The notes beneath the pieces are model-generated. The model saw only the letters and a program-made list of their open reading frames with translations. It had not been told where the DNA came from and did no database searches. From positions 1-25,069 of the forward strand of contig JAGOBX010000004.1 of assembly GCA_017999075.1 (NCBI GenBank): 25,069 bases of DNA, in the 5' to 3' direction. A program made the position numbers and the translations under genes. Shown here one piece after another: positions 8,200-17,300 of the stretch; within the stretch, counting starts at the first letter, position 1, and every line of letters starts with the position of its first letter. The DNA comes from Candidatus Babelota bacterium (GTDB lineage Bacteria; JAGOBX01).

Positions 8200-8988
8200 T
8201 TAACGTTTTAAATTTGTTGCAATTCCCAGCATTGTATCTGCTGTCTGAATTGATTTTGAATTAAGTTCATACGCACGCTGCGCAGAAATCAAATTTACCA
8301 TTTCATTAACTACTATTACATTAGACATTTCAAGAAAACCGTGTCTTATTCTGCCTATTCCATTTTCATTCGGTTTGCCTGCCACAGGAGCTCCTGATGC
8401 TGCTGTTTCTTTCACCAAATTGTTTCCTTCATTAGTCAAACCTGCAGGATTAACAAATTTTACAAGTTCTAAAGTTCCGATTTCCTGAGGTGTAATCTGG
8501 CCTGCAATCATTACAGATAAAACTCCATCTTCGCTTACTGATAAACTTGTAGCGTCTTCAGGAACACTTAATTCAGGATATAATTTATATCCGTCTGAAG
8601 TTACTATTGATTTTGACCCGTCAAGTTTAAAAGAACCATCACGCGTATATGCTATTGTTCCGTCCGGAAGCAAAATCTGAAAAAATCCGTCGCCTTCAAT
8701 CGCCATATCCATAGGATTTTCAGTGCGGCGAACGCTTCCTTGAGTATAAGTTTTCTGAGTTGCAGTAACTCTCGAACCTAATCCTACTTGCGTGCCTGTC
8801 GGTATTACAGAACCCTGACCTGCAGGAGTACCTGGAACTACAAGTTTCTGATACATTAAATCCGCAAAATCAACACGGTCCCTTTTAAAACCTGTAGTAT
8901 TAACATTCGCCATATTGTTTGATATAACGTCAACATTAAACTGCTGAGCGTTCATACCTGACGCTGATGTCCATAATGACAGCATCAT
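8200..8988 (-). CDS. flgG: Distal flagellar rod protein FlgG
   Basis: This is a 262-residue rod protein of the usual FlgG length. The N-terminal heptad region (LWTSASGMNAQQFNVDVISN, then NMANVNTTGFKRDRVDF) and the C-terminal motif (VNLISAQRAYELNSKSIQT) form the coiled-coil D0 core of axial flagellar proteins. The central GDGFFQILLPDGTIAYTRDGSF block is the classical FlgG signature, read here as GDGFFQI and AYTRDGSF. It has no signal peptide, as expected for a substrate of the flagellar type III export apparatus. Two adjacent ATG codons open the gene, with AAGGGGG about 8 nt upstream. The flgF-flgG gap of 239 bp is unusually long for this operon. Confidence 0.95.
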   Translation of the reverse strand: MMLSLWTSASGMNAQQFNVDVISNNMANVNTTGFKRDRVDFADLMYQKLVVPGTPAGQGSVIPTGTQVGLGSRVTATQKTYTQGSVRRTENPMDMAIEGDGFFQILLPDGTIAYTRDGSFKLDGSKSIVTSDGYKLYPELSVPEDATSLSVSEDGVLSVMIAGQITPQEIGTLELVKFVNPAGLTNEGNNLVKETAASGAPVAGKPNENGIGRIRHGFLEMSNVIVVNEMVNLISAQRAYELNSKSIQTADTMLGIATNLKR

Positions 8989-9227
8989 AATAAATTCCCC
9001 CTTATTTCGAAACAGGAAACTAACACGTTCCGGTTTCTTTTAAAACAATTGATAAATAACTTTTGTAAATACAATGCAAAGTCAAAAATTTTAAACATTT
9101 TTTGCTAATCTTTGACTTAATTCTGGCTTGGCTTTCCGGTATGTTTATCCGAATTATATTCGAATTTACCGCTGAATCAATCAGTCATCAGCGATTTACT
9201 GTCCTCGAAAGGTCCCAGTTTTATTTT
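8989..9227 (-). other. Structured flgF-flgG intergenic spacer
   Basis: This is a 239-bp non-coding gap inside an operon whose other gaps are 11 to 35 nt. It contains three dyads. At 9009-9037, GAAAC and GGAA pair with TTCC and GTTTC around one mismatch. At 9079-9118 there is AAGTCAAA and its perfect complement. At 9170-9193, CGCTGA pairs with TCAGCG. The last two could shape the leader or end of a transcript. I recognise no known riboswitch consensus and no convincing sigma-28 or sigma-54 promoter here. Confidence 0.4.
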
Positions 9228-10028
9228 TTACCGGCTTCCAACCTGATTTATAACCTGCCCAAGGGCAGAATCTTGTGATTGAATTATCCTTGAATTCGCT
9301 TCATATGCGCGGTTAACTTCAATCATTTTTACCATAGCGTTTACTACGTTTACATTAGAACGTTCTACATATCCCTGACGAACTATAACATTATTCCCAT
9401 TAACTGTTTCTGGTTCGCCCGCTTCTTTTGTAGCATAATACAAATTTTCTCCGATTTTACGCAGTCCGTTTTTTTCCTGAAATCTGACTATTTTAAGCTG
9501 ACCGAGTTTGCGTTCAGTTCCTGCGCCGTTATATGCATATAATTCACCAAGTTCGTTCACTGCAAAAGGTTCATTTCCAACTTTAATCGGATTATTATCT
9601 ATTCCTAAAATTATTTGTCCCTGATGATTGGTTAAATATCCCTCGCTATTCATAACAAAACTTCCATCGCGCGTATATCTTTCTCCGCCTCGCGTCTGAA
9701 CTGCGAACATACCTTGGCCGAATAACGCCATATCAAACCTGTTTTCAGTAAACTGTAAAGGACCTTGATTATGATCAACTACTATAGCATCAACAGTAAC
9801 GCCAGTTCCAAGTTTACCTACTCTCGGACGTAAATCAATTGAACCGCCCGAAGTCAGCCATACATTATCTTTTAATCTTAATTCTAAATATTTGGGGAAT
9901 TCTCTGTATACAACATCGTCTTTTTTGTAGCCTGCTGTATTGACATTGGCAAGATTATTTGCTGTTACATCAAGCGTTGCTTGATTTGCCAGCATTCCTG
10001 ATGCGCTGGTGTAAATACCTCTTAACAT
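9228..10028 (-). CDS. flgF: Proximal flagellar rod protein FlgF (FlgG paralogue)
   Basis: This is a 266-residue flagellar rod protein, first gene of the operon. It shares the axial-protein ends with FlgG: an N-terminal LRGIYTSASGMLANQ then NNLANVNTAGYKK, and a C-terminal MVKMIEVNRAYEANSRIIQ. Its central region (ALFGQGMFAVQTRGGERYTR) and the position upstream of flgG fit FlgF rather than a second FlgG; the two are close paralogues, so the name is moderately certain. An AAGGG ribosome binding site lies about 6 nt before the ATG. A sigma-28-type promoter is about 97 nt upstream. Confidence 0.85.
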   Translation of the reverse strand: MLRGIYTSASGMLANQATLDVTANNLANVNTAGYKKDDVVYREFPKYLELRLKDNVWLTSGGSIDLRPRVGKLGTGVTVDAIVVDHNQGPLQFTENRFDMALFGQGMFAVQTRGGERYTRDGSFVMNSEGYLTNHQGQIILGIDNNPIKVGNEPFAVNELGELYAYNGAGTERKLGQLKIVRFQEKNGLRKIGENLYYATKEAGEPETVNGNNVIVRQGYVERSNVNVVNAMVKMIEVNRAYEANSRIIQSQDSALGQVINQVGSR

Positions 10029-10124
10029 TGTTTTCCCTTTTTTTAATTAATGTTGTAGAGGATTTTGAAACTATACACAGAAGTGTTTTCCCTAAGTTTC
10101 TTAATCCCTTTTCCCTATGGATTT

Positions 10125-10151
10125 ATATCGGCATATTCCAAAAAAACATTA
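10125..10151 (-). promoter_or_regulatory. Sigma-28 (FliA) promoter for the flagellar operon
   Basis: On the minus strand TAATGTTT (10151-10144) is followed by exactly 11 nt and then GCCGATAT (10132-10125). The FliA consensus is TAAAGTTT, 11 nt, GCCGATAA, so each half matches at 7 of 8 positions with the exact spacing. It points at flgF, whose start is at 10028, leaving a leader of about 90 nt. GCCGATA is rare in such AT-rich DNA, which makes a chance match unlikely. Confidence 0.8.
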
Positions 10152-10333
10152 ACATTTTTTTCAAAATATCATTTTTTTATTTTAATTCATTTTTTATCAA
10201 CATATTACAATTAAAAAACTTTAGGAAATCGGGGAAATTAATTAAGAATAAAACTATGTAATTAATAACTATAATGTATAATAAAATCTAAATAATAATA
10301 ATGCATACTTCCAAATATATGGCCATTTTATCA

Positions 10334-10385
10334 TTTTTTTACAAAATTTATATATTGATAAACAATAAGTTAATTTTGTAAAAAA
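10334..10385. repeat. AT-rich inverted repeat downstream of the ATPase-GNAT gene
   Basis: Arms 10335-10348 (TTTTTTACAAAATT) and 10372-10385 are perfectly complementary over 14 bp around a 23-nt loop. It lies 76 nt past the stop of the minus-strand gene ending at 10461, so it could be a weak terminator or a protein-binding dyad. The 15-mer TTTTTTTACAAAATT at 10334-10348 recurs at 12046-12060 upstream of the same gene. The remainder of 10029-10460 holds the sigma-28 promoter and no evident gene. Confidence 0.45.
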
Positions 10386-10460
10386 GTATATAAATATATT
10401 TTGGAAACAGTTCCAGTATATCTTGTTTTACTGCAAAAAACAATTTATTAGCCAGCCTGC

Positions 10461-11966
10461 TTACTCATATATCCCTGTCGATTTTTTAATATAATCTTTA
10501 ATTTCTTCACCCATTTCAGAATCAATTTTTATCGTATCATAATCTATTCTTTGATTATTTAAAAACTGAAAAATCAATTTGGTTTTATTTTCTGTCCCAG
10601 GCATGATTCCGCAAAAGAAAAAATCCATTTTTTCAAATTCATCCGCAGCTATCGCAGTAAAAGGATCAGTAAGATTAAGAATAAGAAATATAACATCATA
10701 TTTATCTATACATAAATTTTTTTTAAGTTGCCTGATTTTATCAAAGATATCTTCTCCATAACTATTGATATAAATATTAACTCCTCCGAACATATCTGTA
10801 AAAACCTCTATTTCAGATGGTTTTGACGCCAAACTATTTTTTTTTAATTTACTTTTCTTATATTCAGGCCGAATATTCATATTTTTATAAATCTTATCAA
10901 TAATTTCAAAATGTTTTTCCGGAAGATAAAAAACATTTTTTTTAGGGGGTTTCAGATATAAAAATGACAGCATCAAGGTTTCTCTTAAAACTTTATCCTG
11001 CTGAATTTTTTTAAATTCTATTTTCGGAATTCTTAACAGCATTAACCCGCAATCTTTAAATCCGTATTTATGCGCAGCTTTTTGGGAATAAGGGTGAGTG
11101 GTTACTGCTTGAGAATATAATCCATCAAATCCTCGTTTCACAGCCTCATCTATCCGTTCTTGTTCTAATTGATTAAAACAACCTATACCTCTGTACTTTG
11201 GTTTAACAAACGAAACTCCGACTTCTGCCACATTATCAAAAGAATCCGGTTTTAATGCTGTATGACCTATTATTTCATTAACATCAGATACCGCTACTAT
11301 AGAAATCATTTTATTGGATTTGTTATATTCTCTGACTTTTTCAGGATAATAAATATCCGGATTAGGATAAGTATATCCATACGCGCTGTATGCGCATTTT
11401 GAAACATCAATAGCTTCTTCTTCCTTCATCAGCCTTATATTAAAAGTACATTTTATTTTTTCTTTTTTTTCAGTATCAGCAGATTTATTTTCCGTTTCAA
11501 CAATTTCTTTTTTGAATCCTTTGAAAGCGTCTATTGATTTATAAGGAAAATTTTTAACAAGATGAGTTTCCTTCCCCTCGCCGCCAAGATTATGAAATGA
11601 CACGGAATCAAAAACTTTTTTCATTAAAAACAACCCCAAACCCTTGGCAGGTTTATCCACATCAATTTTTTCCGAATCGTATTCTTCAACTAATTCCGGA
11701 TCAAACGGCTCGCCTTTTTCTTTAATAATAATTTTAATTCCCACTTCATCGTTAATGAATACCATATCAAAAGTTTCATCTTCAGATTCAGCATATCCGT
11801 GTTTTATAACATTAGTAACAGCTTCTTCCGCTCCGATTTTAATCTTGTTAATATCTTTCTGCAGAAACCCGCGTCTCTGACACATATATTCAACTGTTGA
11901 AAAAATGAGATCAAGGTATGAAATATCTACAGGCAACGTCAATTTTATTTTTGAATTCAATTCCAT
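10461..11966 (-). CDS. RsbW-like ATPase - GNAT acetyltransferase fusion protein
   Basis: This is a 501-residue soluble protein with three parts. Residues 1-145 are a serine-kinase/anti-sigma type HATPase (RsbW class), with N-box KIGAEEAVTNVIKHGYA (44-59) and the lid KGLGLFLMKK (108-117). The usual Asp of the G1 box reads Glu83 in KEKGEPFDP. A charged linker (about 150-172) leads to a GNAT domain (about 175-310), whose acyl-CoA loop is KPKYRGIGCFNQL (255-267), followed by a TTHPYSQKAAHKYGF stretch. The C-terminal part (about 385-500) ends with DEFEKMDFFFCGIMPG, a pattern I associate with these ATPase-GNAT fusions. It has a strong GGAGG ribosome binding site. It may be a partner-switching kinase combined with protein or small-molecule acetylation. 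Substrate and partner (an STAS antagonist or sigma factor) are not encoded nearby. Confidence 0.8.
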   Translation of the reverse strand: MELNSKIKLTLPVDISYLDLIFSTVEYMCQRRGFLQKDINKIKIGAEEAVTNVIKHGYAESEDETFDMVFINDEVGIKIIIKEKGEPFDPELVEEYDSEKIDVDKPAKGLGLFLMKKVFDSVSFHNLGGEGKETHLVKNFPYKSIDAFKGFKKEIVETENKSADTEKKEKIKCTFNIRLMKEEEAIDVSKCAYSAYGYTYPNPDIYYPEKVREYNKSNKMISIVAVSDVNEIIGHTALKPDSFDNVAEVGVSFVKPKYRGIGCFNQLEQERIDEAVKRGFDGLYSQAVTTHPYSQKAAHKYGFKDCGLMLLRIPKIEFKKIQQDKVLRETLMLSFLYLKPPKKNVFYLPEKHFEIIDKIYKNMNIRPEYKKSKLKKNSLASKPSEIEVFTDMFGGVNIYINSYGEDIFDKIRQLKKNLCIDKYDVIFLILNLTDPFTAIAADEFEKMDFFFCGIMPGTENKTKLIFQFLNNQRIDYDTIKIDSEMGEEIKDYIKKSTGIYE

Positions 11967-11994
11967 GATATCCTCCTGAAATTCTAATTTTACA

Positions 11995-12003
11995 ATTATA
12001 ACA
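11995..12003 (-). promoter_or_regulatory. Extended -10 element before the ATPase-GNAT gene
   Basis: TGTTATAAT on the minus strand is an extended -10 (TGnTATAAT) with a perfect hexamer, about 30 nt before the ATG. It leaves room for the GGAGG ribosome binding site. No good -35 is visible, which extended -10 promoters tolerate. Confidence 0.4.
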
Positions 12004-12098
12004 TATAAACTTACAAAACTATTTATAAAATCATAATGCTATATGTTTTTTTACAAAATTATTTTATTACTTATCAATAATCGAATCGCTAAAATTGC

Positions 12099-12126
12099 AT
12101 TATACCTCCGGTTTATAAATAATCAA
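12099..12126 (-). promoter_or_regulatory. Second candidate promoter for the ATPase-GNAT gene
   Basis: TTGATT (12126-12121), 16 nt and TATAAT (12104-12099) on the minus strand. The form is the same as the site at 144-171. It would give a leader of about 125 nt. The rest of the 283-nt gap 11967-12249 has no visible gene and no strong terminator for ccsA. Confidence 0.35.
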
Positions 12127-12249
12127 ACAGAAATTTAAAACTGAATTCATTAACCCGTATATTTTCTCATATTTGGCCTTCTTCATAAATATCCTGGCTA
12201 AAATTATTCTGAATCAAAAAATATACAACATATTTATCCTAAAAATATA

Positions 12250-13080
12250 TTAGTATGAATGCAGGCTTGCCTGTGATTTAAGTCCAAAATAGGTGATAAG
12301 AATAAGGAAAAAACCAAAAATCAAAAAAATAGATTCGCAAACAGGAATATATTTGACAAAATTATTTTTCAGTAAACGTTTAAGCCAGATTCGGATATGG
12401 AAATAATTCAGATAATACACCCAGCATATAAGCGCCCAGGTTTCTTTCGGATCCCATGACCAATAATCTCCCCAAGCCTGTTTTGCCCAGATAGAACCTG
12501 TAAAAAGTCCTATGTTAAGCATAGGGAAAGATAATGAAATCATTGTGTAATTATAATCCGATAATATAAATGATTTCTTCTCTGCCGTATCAAATTCTCC
12601 ACTGCGTGTAATAAAGTTAATTATCACTATAACGCTGATTATAAATGATAAAGCAATTAAACTATAAGAAAGCATATAAGAAAAAACATGTATGGTCAAC
12701 CATTTGCTTTTAAGCGCAGGCATAAGCGGTTTTACCGAAGAATCCAGAAATCGAGTCATATACGCAAACATCAAAATAATTAGCGCTAATACTGAAAAAT
12801 TAAGCCAACCTGATTTAATTATAAACGTGATAAAAAAATATATTACAGAAACAAAAAAAATCATCAGTATGAAAGTTTCGAATAAATTAGTTAGCGGCAC
12901 ATAATCTATATCCATCCAGCGTTTGATTATTACTATACCAATAACAATTATATTCAGCGATAAAAATAATCTAAAAAAAACAAGAAAAATATTTTTATTT
13001 TTTAAAATTATAAAAAACAAATTGCTTATAAAAGCTAATAATAAAAAAATAAAACAAAAATTAATTAAATCTATTTTCAT
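12250..13080 (-). CDS. ccsA: Cytochrome c biogenesis protein CcsA/ResC (system II)
   Basis: This is a 276-residue integral membrane protein with about eight hydrophobic segments. It carries the haem-handling WWD motif WGDYWSWDPKETWA near residues 204-217, the hallmark of CcsA/CcmC/CcmF proteins. With ResB it forms the system II synthase, which moves haem across the cytoplasmic membrane and attaches it to CXXCH motifs of apocytochromes c. Candidate His ligands flank the WWD segment (for example in WLTIHVFSY and FHIRIW). Its start overlaps the end of resB by 20 nt, so the two are co-translated. No ribosome binding site stands out. It implies that the cell makes c-type cytochromes. Confidence 0.92.
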   Translation of the reverse strand: MKIDLINFCFIFLLLAFISNLFFIILKNKNIFLVFFRLFLSLNIIVIGIVIIKRWMDIDYVPLTNLFETFILMIFFVSVIYFFITFIIKSGWLNFSVLALIILMFAYMTRFLDSSVKPLMPALKSKWLTIHVFSYMLSYSLIALSFIISVIVIINFITRSGEFDTAEKKSFILSDYNYTMISLSFPMLNIGLFTGSIWAKQAWGDYWSWDPKETWALICWVYYLNYFHIRIWLKRLLKNNFVKYIPVCESIFLIFGFFLILITYFGLKSQASLHSY

Positions 13081-14146
13081 TGTTTTTCCATATTTTTTTT
13101 AAAATTACTGGCTTAATCCAAAAAATAAAAATTATACCTGCAATTATCATATAAAATCCAGTATATACCAGATACAATCCCGGATCCTTTACAATCTCAA
13201 GCCCTGTTACACTCAAATCATCAGGGTTGTATGACGATTGATATATTTTATAATTTTTATAGGAACCAGGGCTGTTCACTTTTACAACTATATGAGTTTT
13301 ATCATTATTAAGTTTTAAAACACTTGTGAATTGTTCGATAGCACGATGAAATTTAAATAAAACTTGTATATCATTAAAAACAACATTATGATGGAAATCA
13401 GGAAATTTTGAAAAAAGATAACGAGTTTCAGAAACATCATTTTTTTTGATTTGTATTACAAGAGCTGGATTAATATATTTGTCAGAAAAATTAAAAAGCT
13501 TGTTCTGTTTATCAAATTTAATAGAATTGTGGAATGCGTTTATTTTAATTTTATAATTCGAATTTGCAACTTTTTTCCATTCATCTTTTACAACCGCGTC
13601 TAATATAACCGGTTCTTCTGTATTTTTCAAAAGAACAAATATATTTCCAAAAGATGATTTTTCAGAATATTCCAAAAAAAATTTTTCAAGATAAATCGAA
13701 AATGGGAGATTTACTTCCAATCCTGTTTTTTCGCTTTGGAATTTATTAATTGTACAACCTTCTTTAATCCAAACCATTCCATTATCAGAGCAGATATTAC
13801 TGATAATAAAACCTGATATAATTATAATAACACTTAAATGCGTCAAATAAAATCCTGAGTTTAACAAGTTAAACTTTTTTTGAAAAGTACAGGCAATTAT
13901 ATTAAGTATTAAAATAAATAATAAAATAAGAAAAATTGCCGAATGATAAGCGTCATTGAGATTTAACGATATAATCAATGAACCAGGAAATACTCCAAAC
14001 CTTTGATTATAAAATTGCTGAGGGTTATGCTTAAAATTTTCAGGAATAGAACTTATTTGAGGTATATATATTCCTACAAAAAAAAACAGCAGTAATACAG
14101 ACAATATAAAAACAGTCAGTTTGATAGAAGCAATTTTTTTTATCAT
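13061..14146 (-). CDS. resB: Cytochrome c biogenesis protein ResB/Ccs1 (system II)
   Basis: This is a 361-residue protein with N-terminal transmembrane segments (about 8-28, 67-88 and 99-117), a large extracytoplasmic domain (about 120-330) and a last transmembrane helix (TGFYMIIAGIIFIFWIKP). This is the topology of ResB/Ccs1, the partner of CcsA in system II. Family-like stretches include TGLEVNLPFSIYLEKFF and the C-terminal DPGLYLVYTGF. The large domain is thought to bind the apocytochrome. The thiol-reduction partners (CcdA, ResA) are not in the window. The start is an ATG with a weak AAAGA ribosome binding site. It lies 187 nt downstream of the UvrA fusion gene on the same strand; a promoter is not obvious in that gap. 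Confidence 0.88.
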   Translation of the reverse strand: MIKKIASIKLTVFILSVLLLFFFVGIYIPQISSIPENFKHNPQQFYNQRFGVFPGSLIISLNLNDAYHSAIFLILLFILILNIIACTFQKKFNLLNSGFYLTHLSVIIIISGFIISNICSDNGMVWIKEGCTINKFQSEKTGLEVNLPFSIYLEKFFLEYSEKSSFGNIFVLLKNTEEPVILDAVVKDEWKKVANSNYKIKINAFHNSIKFDKQNKLFNFSDKYINPALVIQIKKNDVSETRYLFSKFPDFHHNVVFNDIQVLFKFHRAIEQFTSVLKLNNDKTHIVVKVNSPGSYKNYKIYQSSYNPDDLSVTGLEIVKDPGLYLVYTGFYMIIAGIIFIFWIKPVILKKIWKNNENRFN

Positions 14147-14333
14147 ATAATCTTTAAAAACACAAGTTTATTTTATTGACTAAAATTTAAAAATGATACA
14201 ACACAAATTAAAAAAATGCAGAATTTTATAACAGCTTTTTATGAAACTATAGAAACGAAAGATAAAATTAAAATCATATTGTTTCTATTTACCTCGAAAT
14301 CCCCCTTAATCCGTATATTACATGATATCCCGG

Positions 14334-17300
14334 TTATAAATATTGACCTGTTTTACTTTCCCGGCATTTTCTTATTTTTTCAGGAGTGCCCTGTTCTACA
14401 ATTTTCCCTCCATCATCTCCGCTGCCAGGTCCCAAATCAATGACCCATTCAGCATTTTTAATCAAATCAATATTATGTTCAATAACAATAACTGTATTTC
14501 CTTTCTGTGTCAGTTTTATAAGTAAATCCAGCAGTTTCTGTATATCTGCAGAATGTAACCCGGTAGTCGGTTCATCCAGCAAGTATAAAGTTTTGCCTGT
14601 ATCGTTTTTGCATAACTCTTTGGCAAGTTTTATTCTTTGAGCTTCACCGCCGGAAAGAGTTACGGAATTCTGGCCAAGTTTCAAATACCCCAGTCCGACT
14701 TCAATGACTACTTTTAAAATCTTTTCTATTTTTCTGTTACCTTTAAATAAATTCATTGCCTGATGCGCATCCATTTCCAAAACGTCAGCAATAGTATTCC
14801 CTCTATACTTAACTTCAAGAATTTCAGTATTAAACCGCTTTCCACGACATTCAGGGCATTCAATCCATATATCATTCATAAAATGCATTTCAATATTTTT
14901 CCGTCCGCCACCCTGACAAGCTTCACATCTTCCGCCTTTAGAATTAAAACTGAAATAATTTTCAGGTAATTTCATTTTTATCGCATCTTCAGTTTTTGAA
15001 AATTCTTTACGAATCAAATCAAATAATTCTATATATGTTGCAGGATTAGAACGGGGTGTTCTACCGATAGGCGCCTGAGTAACAGTAATAATTTTGTCAA
15101 TATGTTCCTGCCCTTCAATTTTATCAATATCTGTGTTATATTTATACCCGCCAAAAAAATATGCGTCAAGGGCAGGAGCAAGTGTTTTTGATACCAAACT
15201 GCTCTTACCGCAACCACTCACTCCTGTTACACAAATGAATTTGCCAAGAGGAAAAAAAACATTTATATTTTTAAGATTATTCAATCTGCAATTGTATAGC
15301 TTCAAATATTTTTGTTCATTATTAAAATTTCTGCTGACTGAAGATTTTACTGTCAATAATCCGCTTAGATATTTACCTGTAACAGAATTTTTATTTTGTA
15401 TAATATGAGCAGGTGTTCCATATTCAACAATATGCCCGCCATTTTCACCTGCTTCAGGTCCAATTTCAATCAACCAGTCAGCTTCTTTCATTGTTTCTAT
15501 ATCATGTTCAACAACCAGAACAGAATTACCGGAATCCCTGATATTTTTCATGGTATTTATCAGCAGGTGGTGGTCTGAAGGATGTAATCCAATCGAAGGT
15601 TCATCAAGAACATATAATAAATCAGTTAAACCGCAATTAAGCTGAGAAGCAAGGCGGATCCTTTGCGCTTCGCCTCCAGATAACGTCGGCGCAGTTCTGT
15701 CAAGCGTAAGATAATTTACTCCTATTTCACAAAGCTGTTTCAATCTCCTAAAAAGTTCAGCTATAATATCTTCGCTGATTTTATAATGTTCTTGTTCAAG
15801 ATTTTCCTGTAAGCCTGCAGTCCAGTTCATCAAATTCCTTATACTCATCTGAGCGGCCTGCGGATATCTTATTTCTGCAACTGTTACCAATCTGCCTTCA
15901 ATATTCAGTCGTTCACCTCTGCAATCGGAACATATTTCATTTTGCATAAACTGCATATAAAATTTTCTGCTCGCTTCTCCCTGTGTATCTCTAAACATTC
16001 GTTCAATATTATTTACAGCGCCAAATACCGGACGCGTAATTTCACCTTTCCTGCCGCGTGCGGATGAATATTTAAAAATAACTTTTTCCCCATCGCTTCC
16101 ATATAATGCTTTATTCTTAAATTCGGCAGGTAGATCTTTCCATGGCAATTCCAGATTTACATTCATAAGCTCGGCAAGCGCAATCACTTCTCCTTTCCAC
16201 CAGTTACCTGTTGGGTTTTGTATTTGCTGACGCAAATTCCCATACCACACAGATGCGCCGTCAAGCAGAGATATTTCAGGATTACTTACTACTAACTCAG
16301 GTAAAACAGTCAAAGTATATCCAAGCCCTTTACATTTTTTGCACATTCCCTCATGATTATTATAGCTGAAATACGAAGATGTCAGATCAAAAAATATTCT
16401 GCCGCAATGATAACATTTATTTCTCGTATGCAATATATATTTTTTACCATTAACAATAATACCTAACGCGCCCCGTCCTTTAATCAATGCATTACGAACA
16501 ATTTCTTTTAATTTTGTTTTGAATTCTCTACCTGCGTCATCAGCGCCAATTACAATATCATCAATTTTCTCATCATTTTCCGCATAACATATTGTTATTT
16601 TATTTTTTATTGATAATTCAAATAATAAATTAATAATTTCATATTCTGATTTGGGTTGAACAGCAGAACCGCAATCAGGACAGTGGCGTATTCCTATTCT
16701 GCTGTAAAGCAATCGCAAATAATCATAGATTTCTGTCATTGTTCCTACTGTTGAACGAGGATTTCTATTTATAGATTTTTGTTCAACTGCAATTGCAGGA
16801 GGTAAGCCGGATATCTTATCAACATCAGGTTTCTCGAATTGCTCAAATGACTGCCTGCCTGTTGTAGAAAGTGAATCTATGAACCTGCGCTGACTCTCAG
16901 CATAAATTGTATCAAACACAAGCGAAGATTTGCCGCTGCCGCTTACACCTGTAACAACGATTAATTTATTTTTAGGAATTTTCAGAGAAATATTTTTTAA
17001 ATTATGATGCCTGCAGCCAGATATGACTATTTCATTATCTGTATGTTTTTCTTCAGATTTATTCACTGAATCCAATTTTTTTTCTTCAGTTCCAATAATT
17101 TTCGGAAAAAATTCATTTTTTAACTTTTCAAAATCAGACTCAGAATTTTTAAATTCTTCAATATTTATCTCATTTTTCTTATTTTCATAATTCCATTCAG
17201 ACCAATGATTAAGCCATTCCGGAACTTCAAAATGTCTTACTCTATCATAACACGGAATATATGGTTTAATGCTTATAACAGGAGTTTTATCAAATGCGTC

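Noticed and set aside
12091-12108. A GGAGG followed by ATG, two codons and TAG on the minus strand upstream of the ATPase-GNAT gene, like a minimal leader ORF.
   Set aside because: The ATG overlaps a likely TATAAT -10 hexamer, so it would lie upstream of the transcript start. A two-residue reading frame after the ATG is not evidence of translation.
14147-14333. Open frames on the plus strand between resB and the UvrA fusion, and opposite the UvrA C-terminus.
   Set aside because: They run antisense into a well-conserved UvrA coding region, with no ribosome binding site and no family resemblance.
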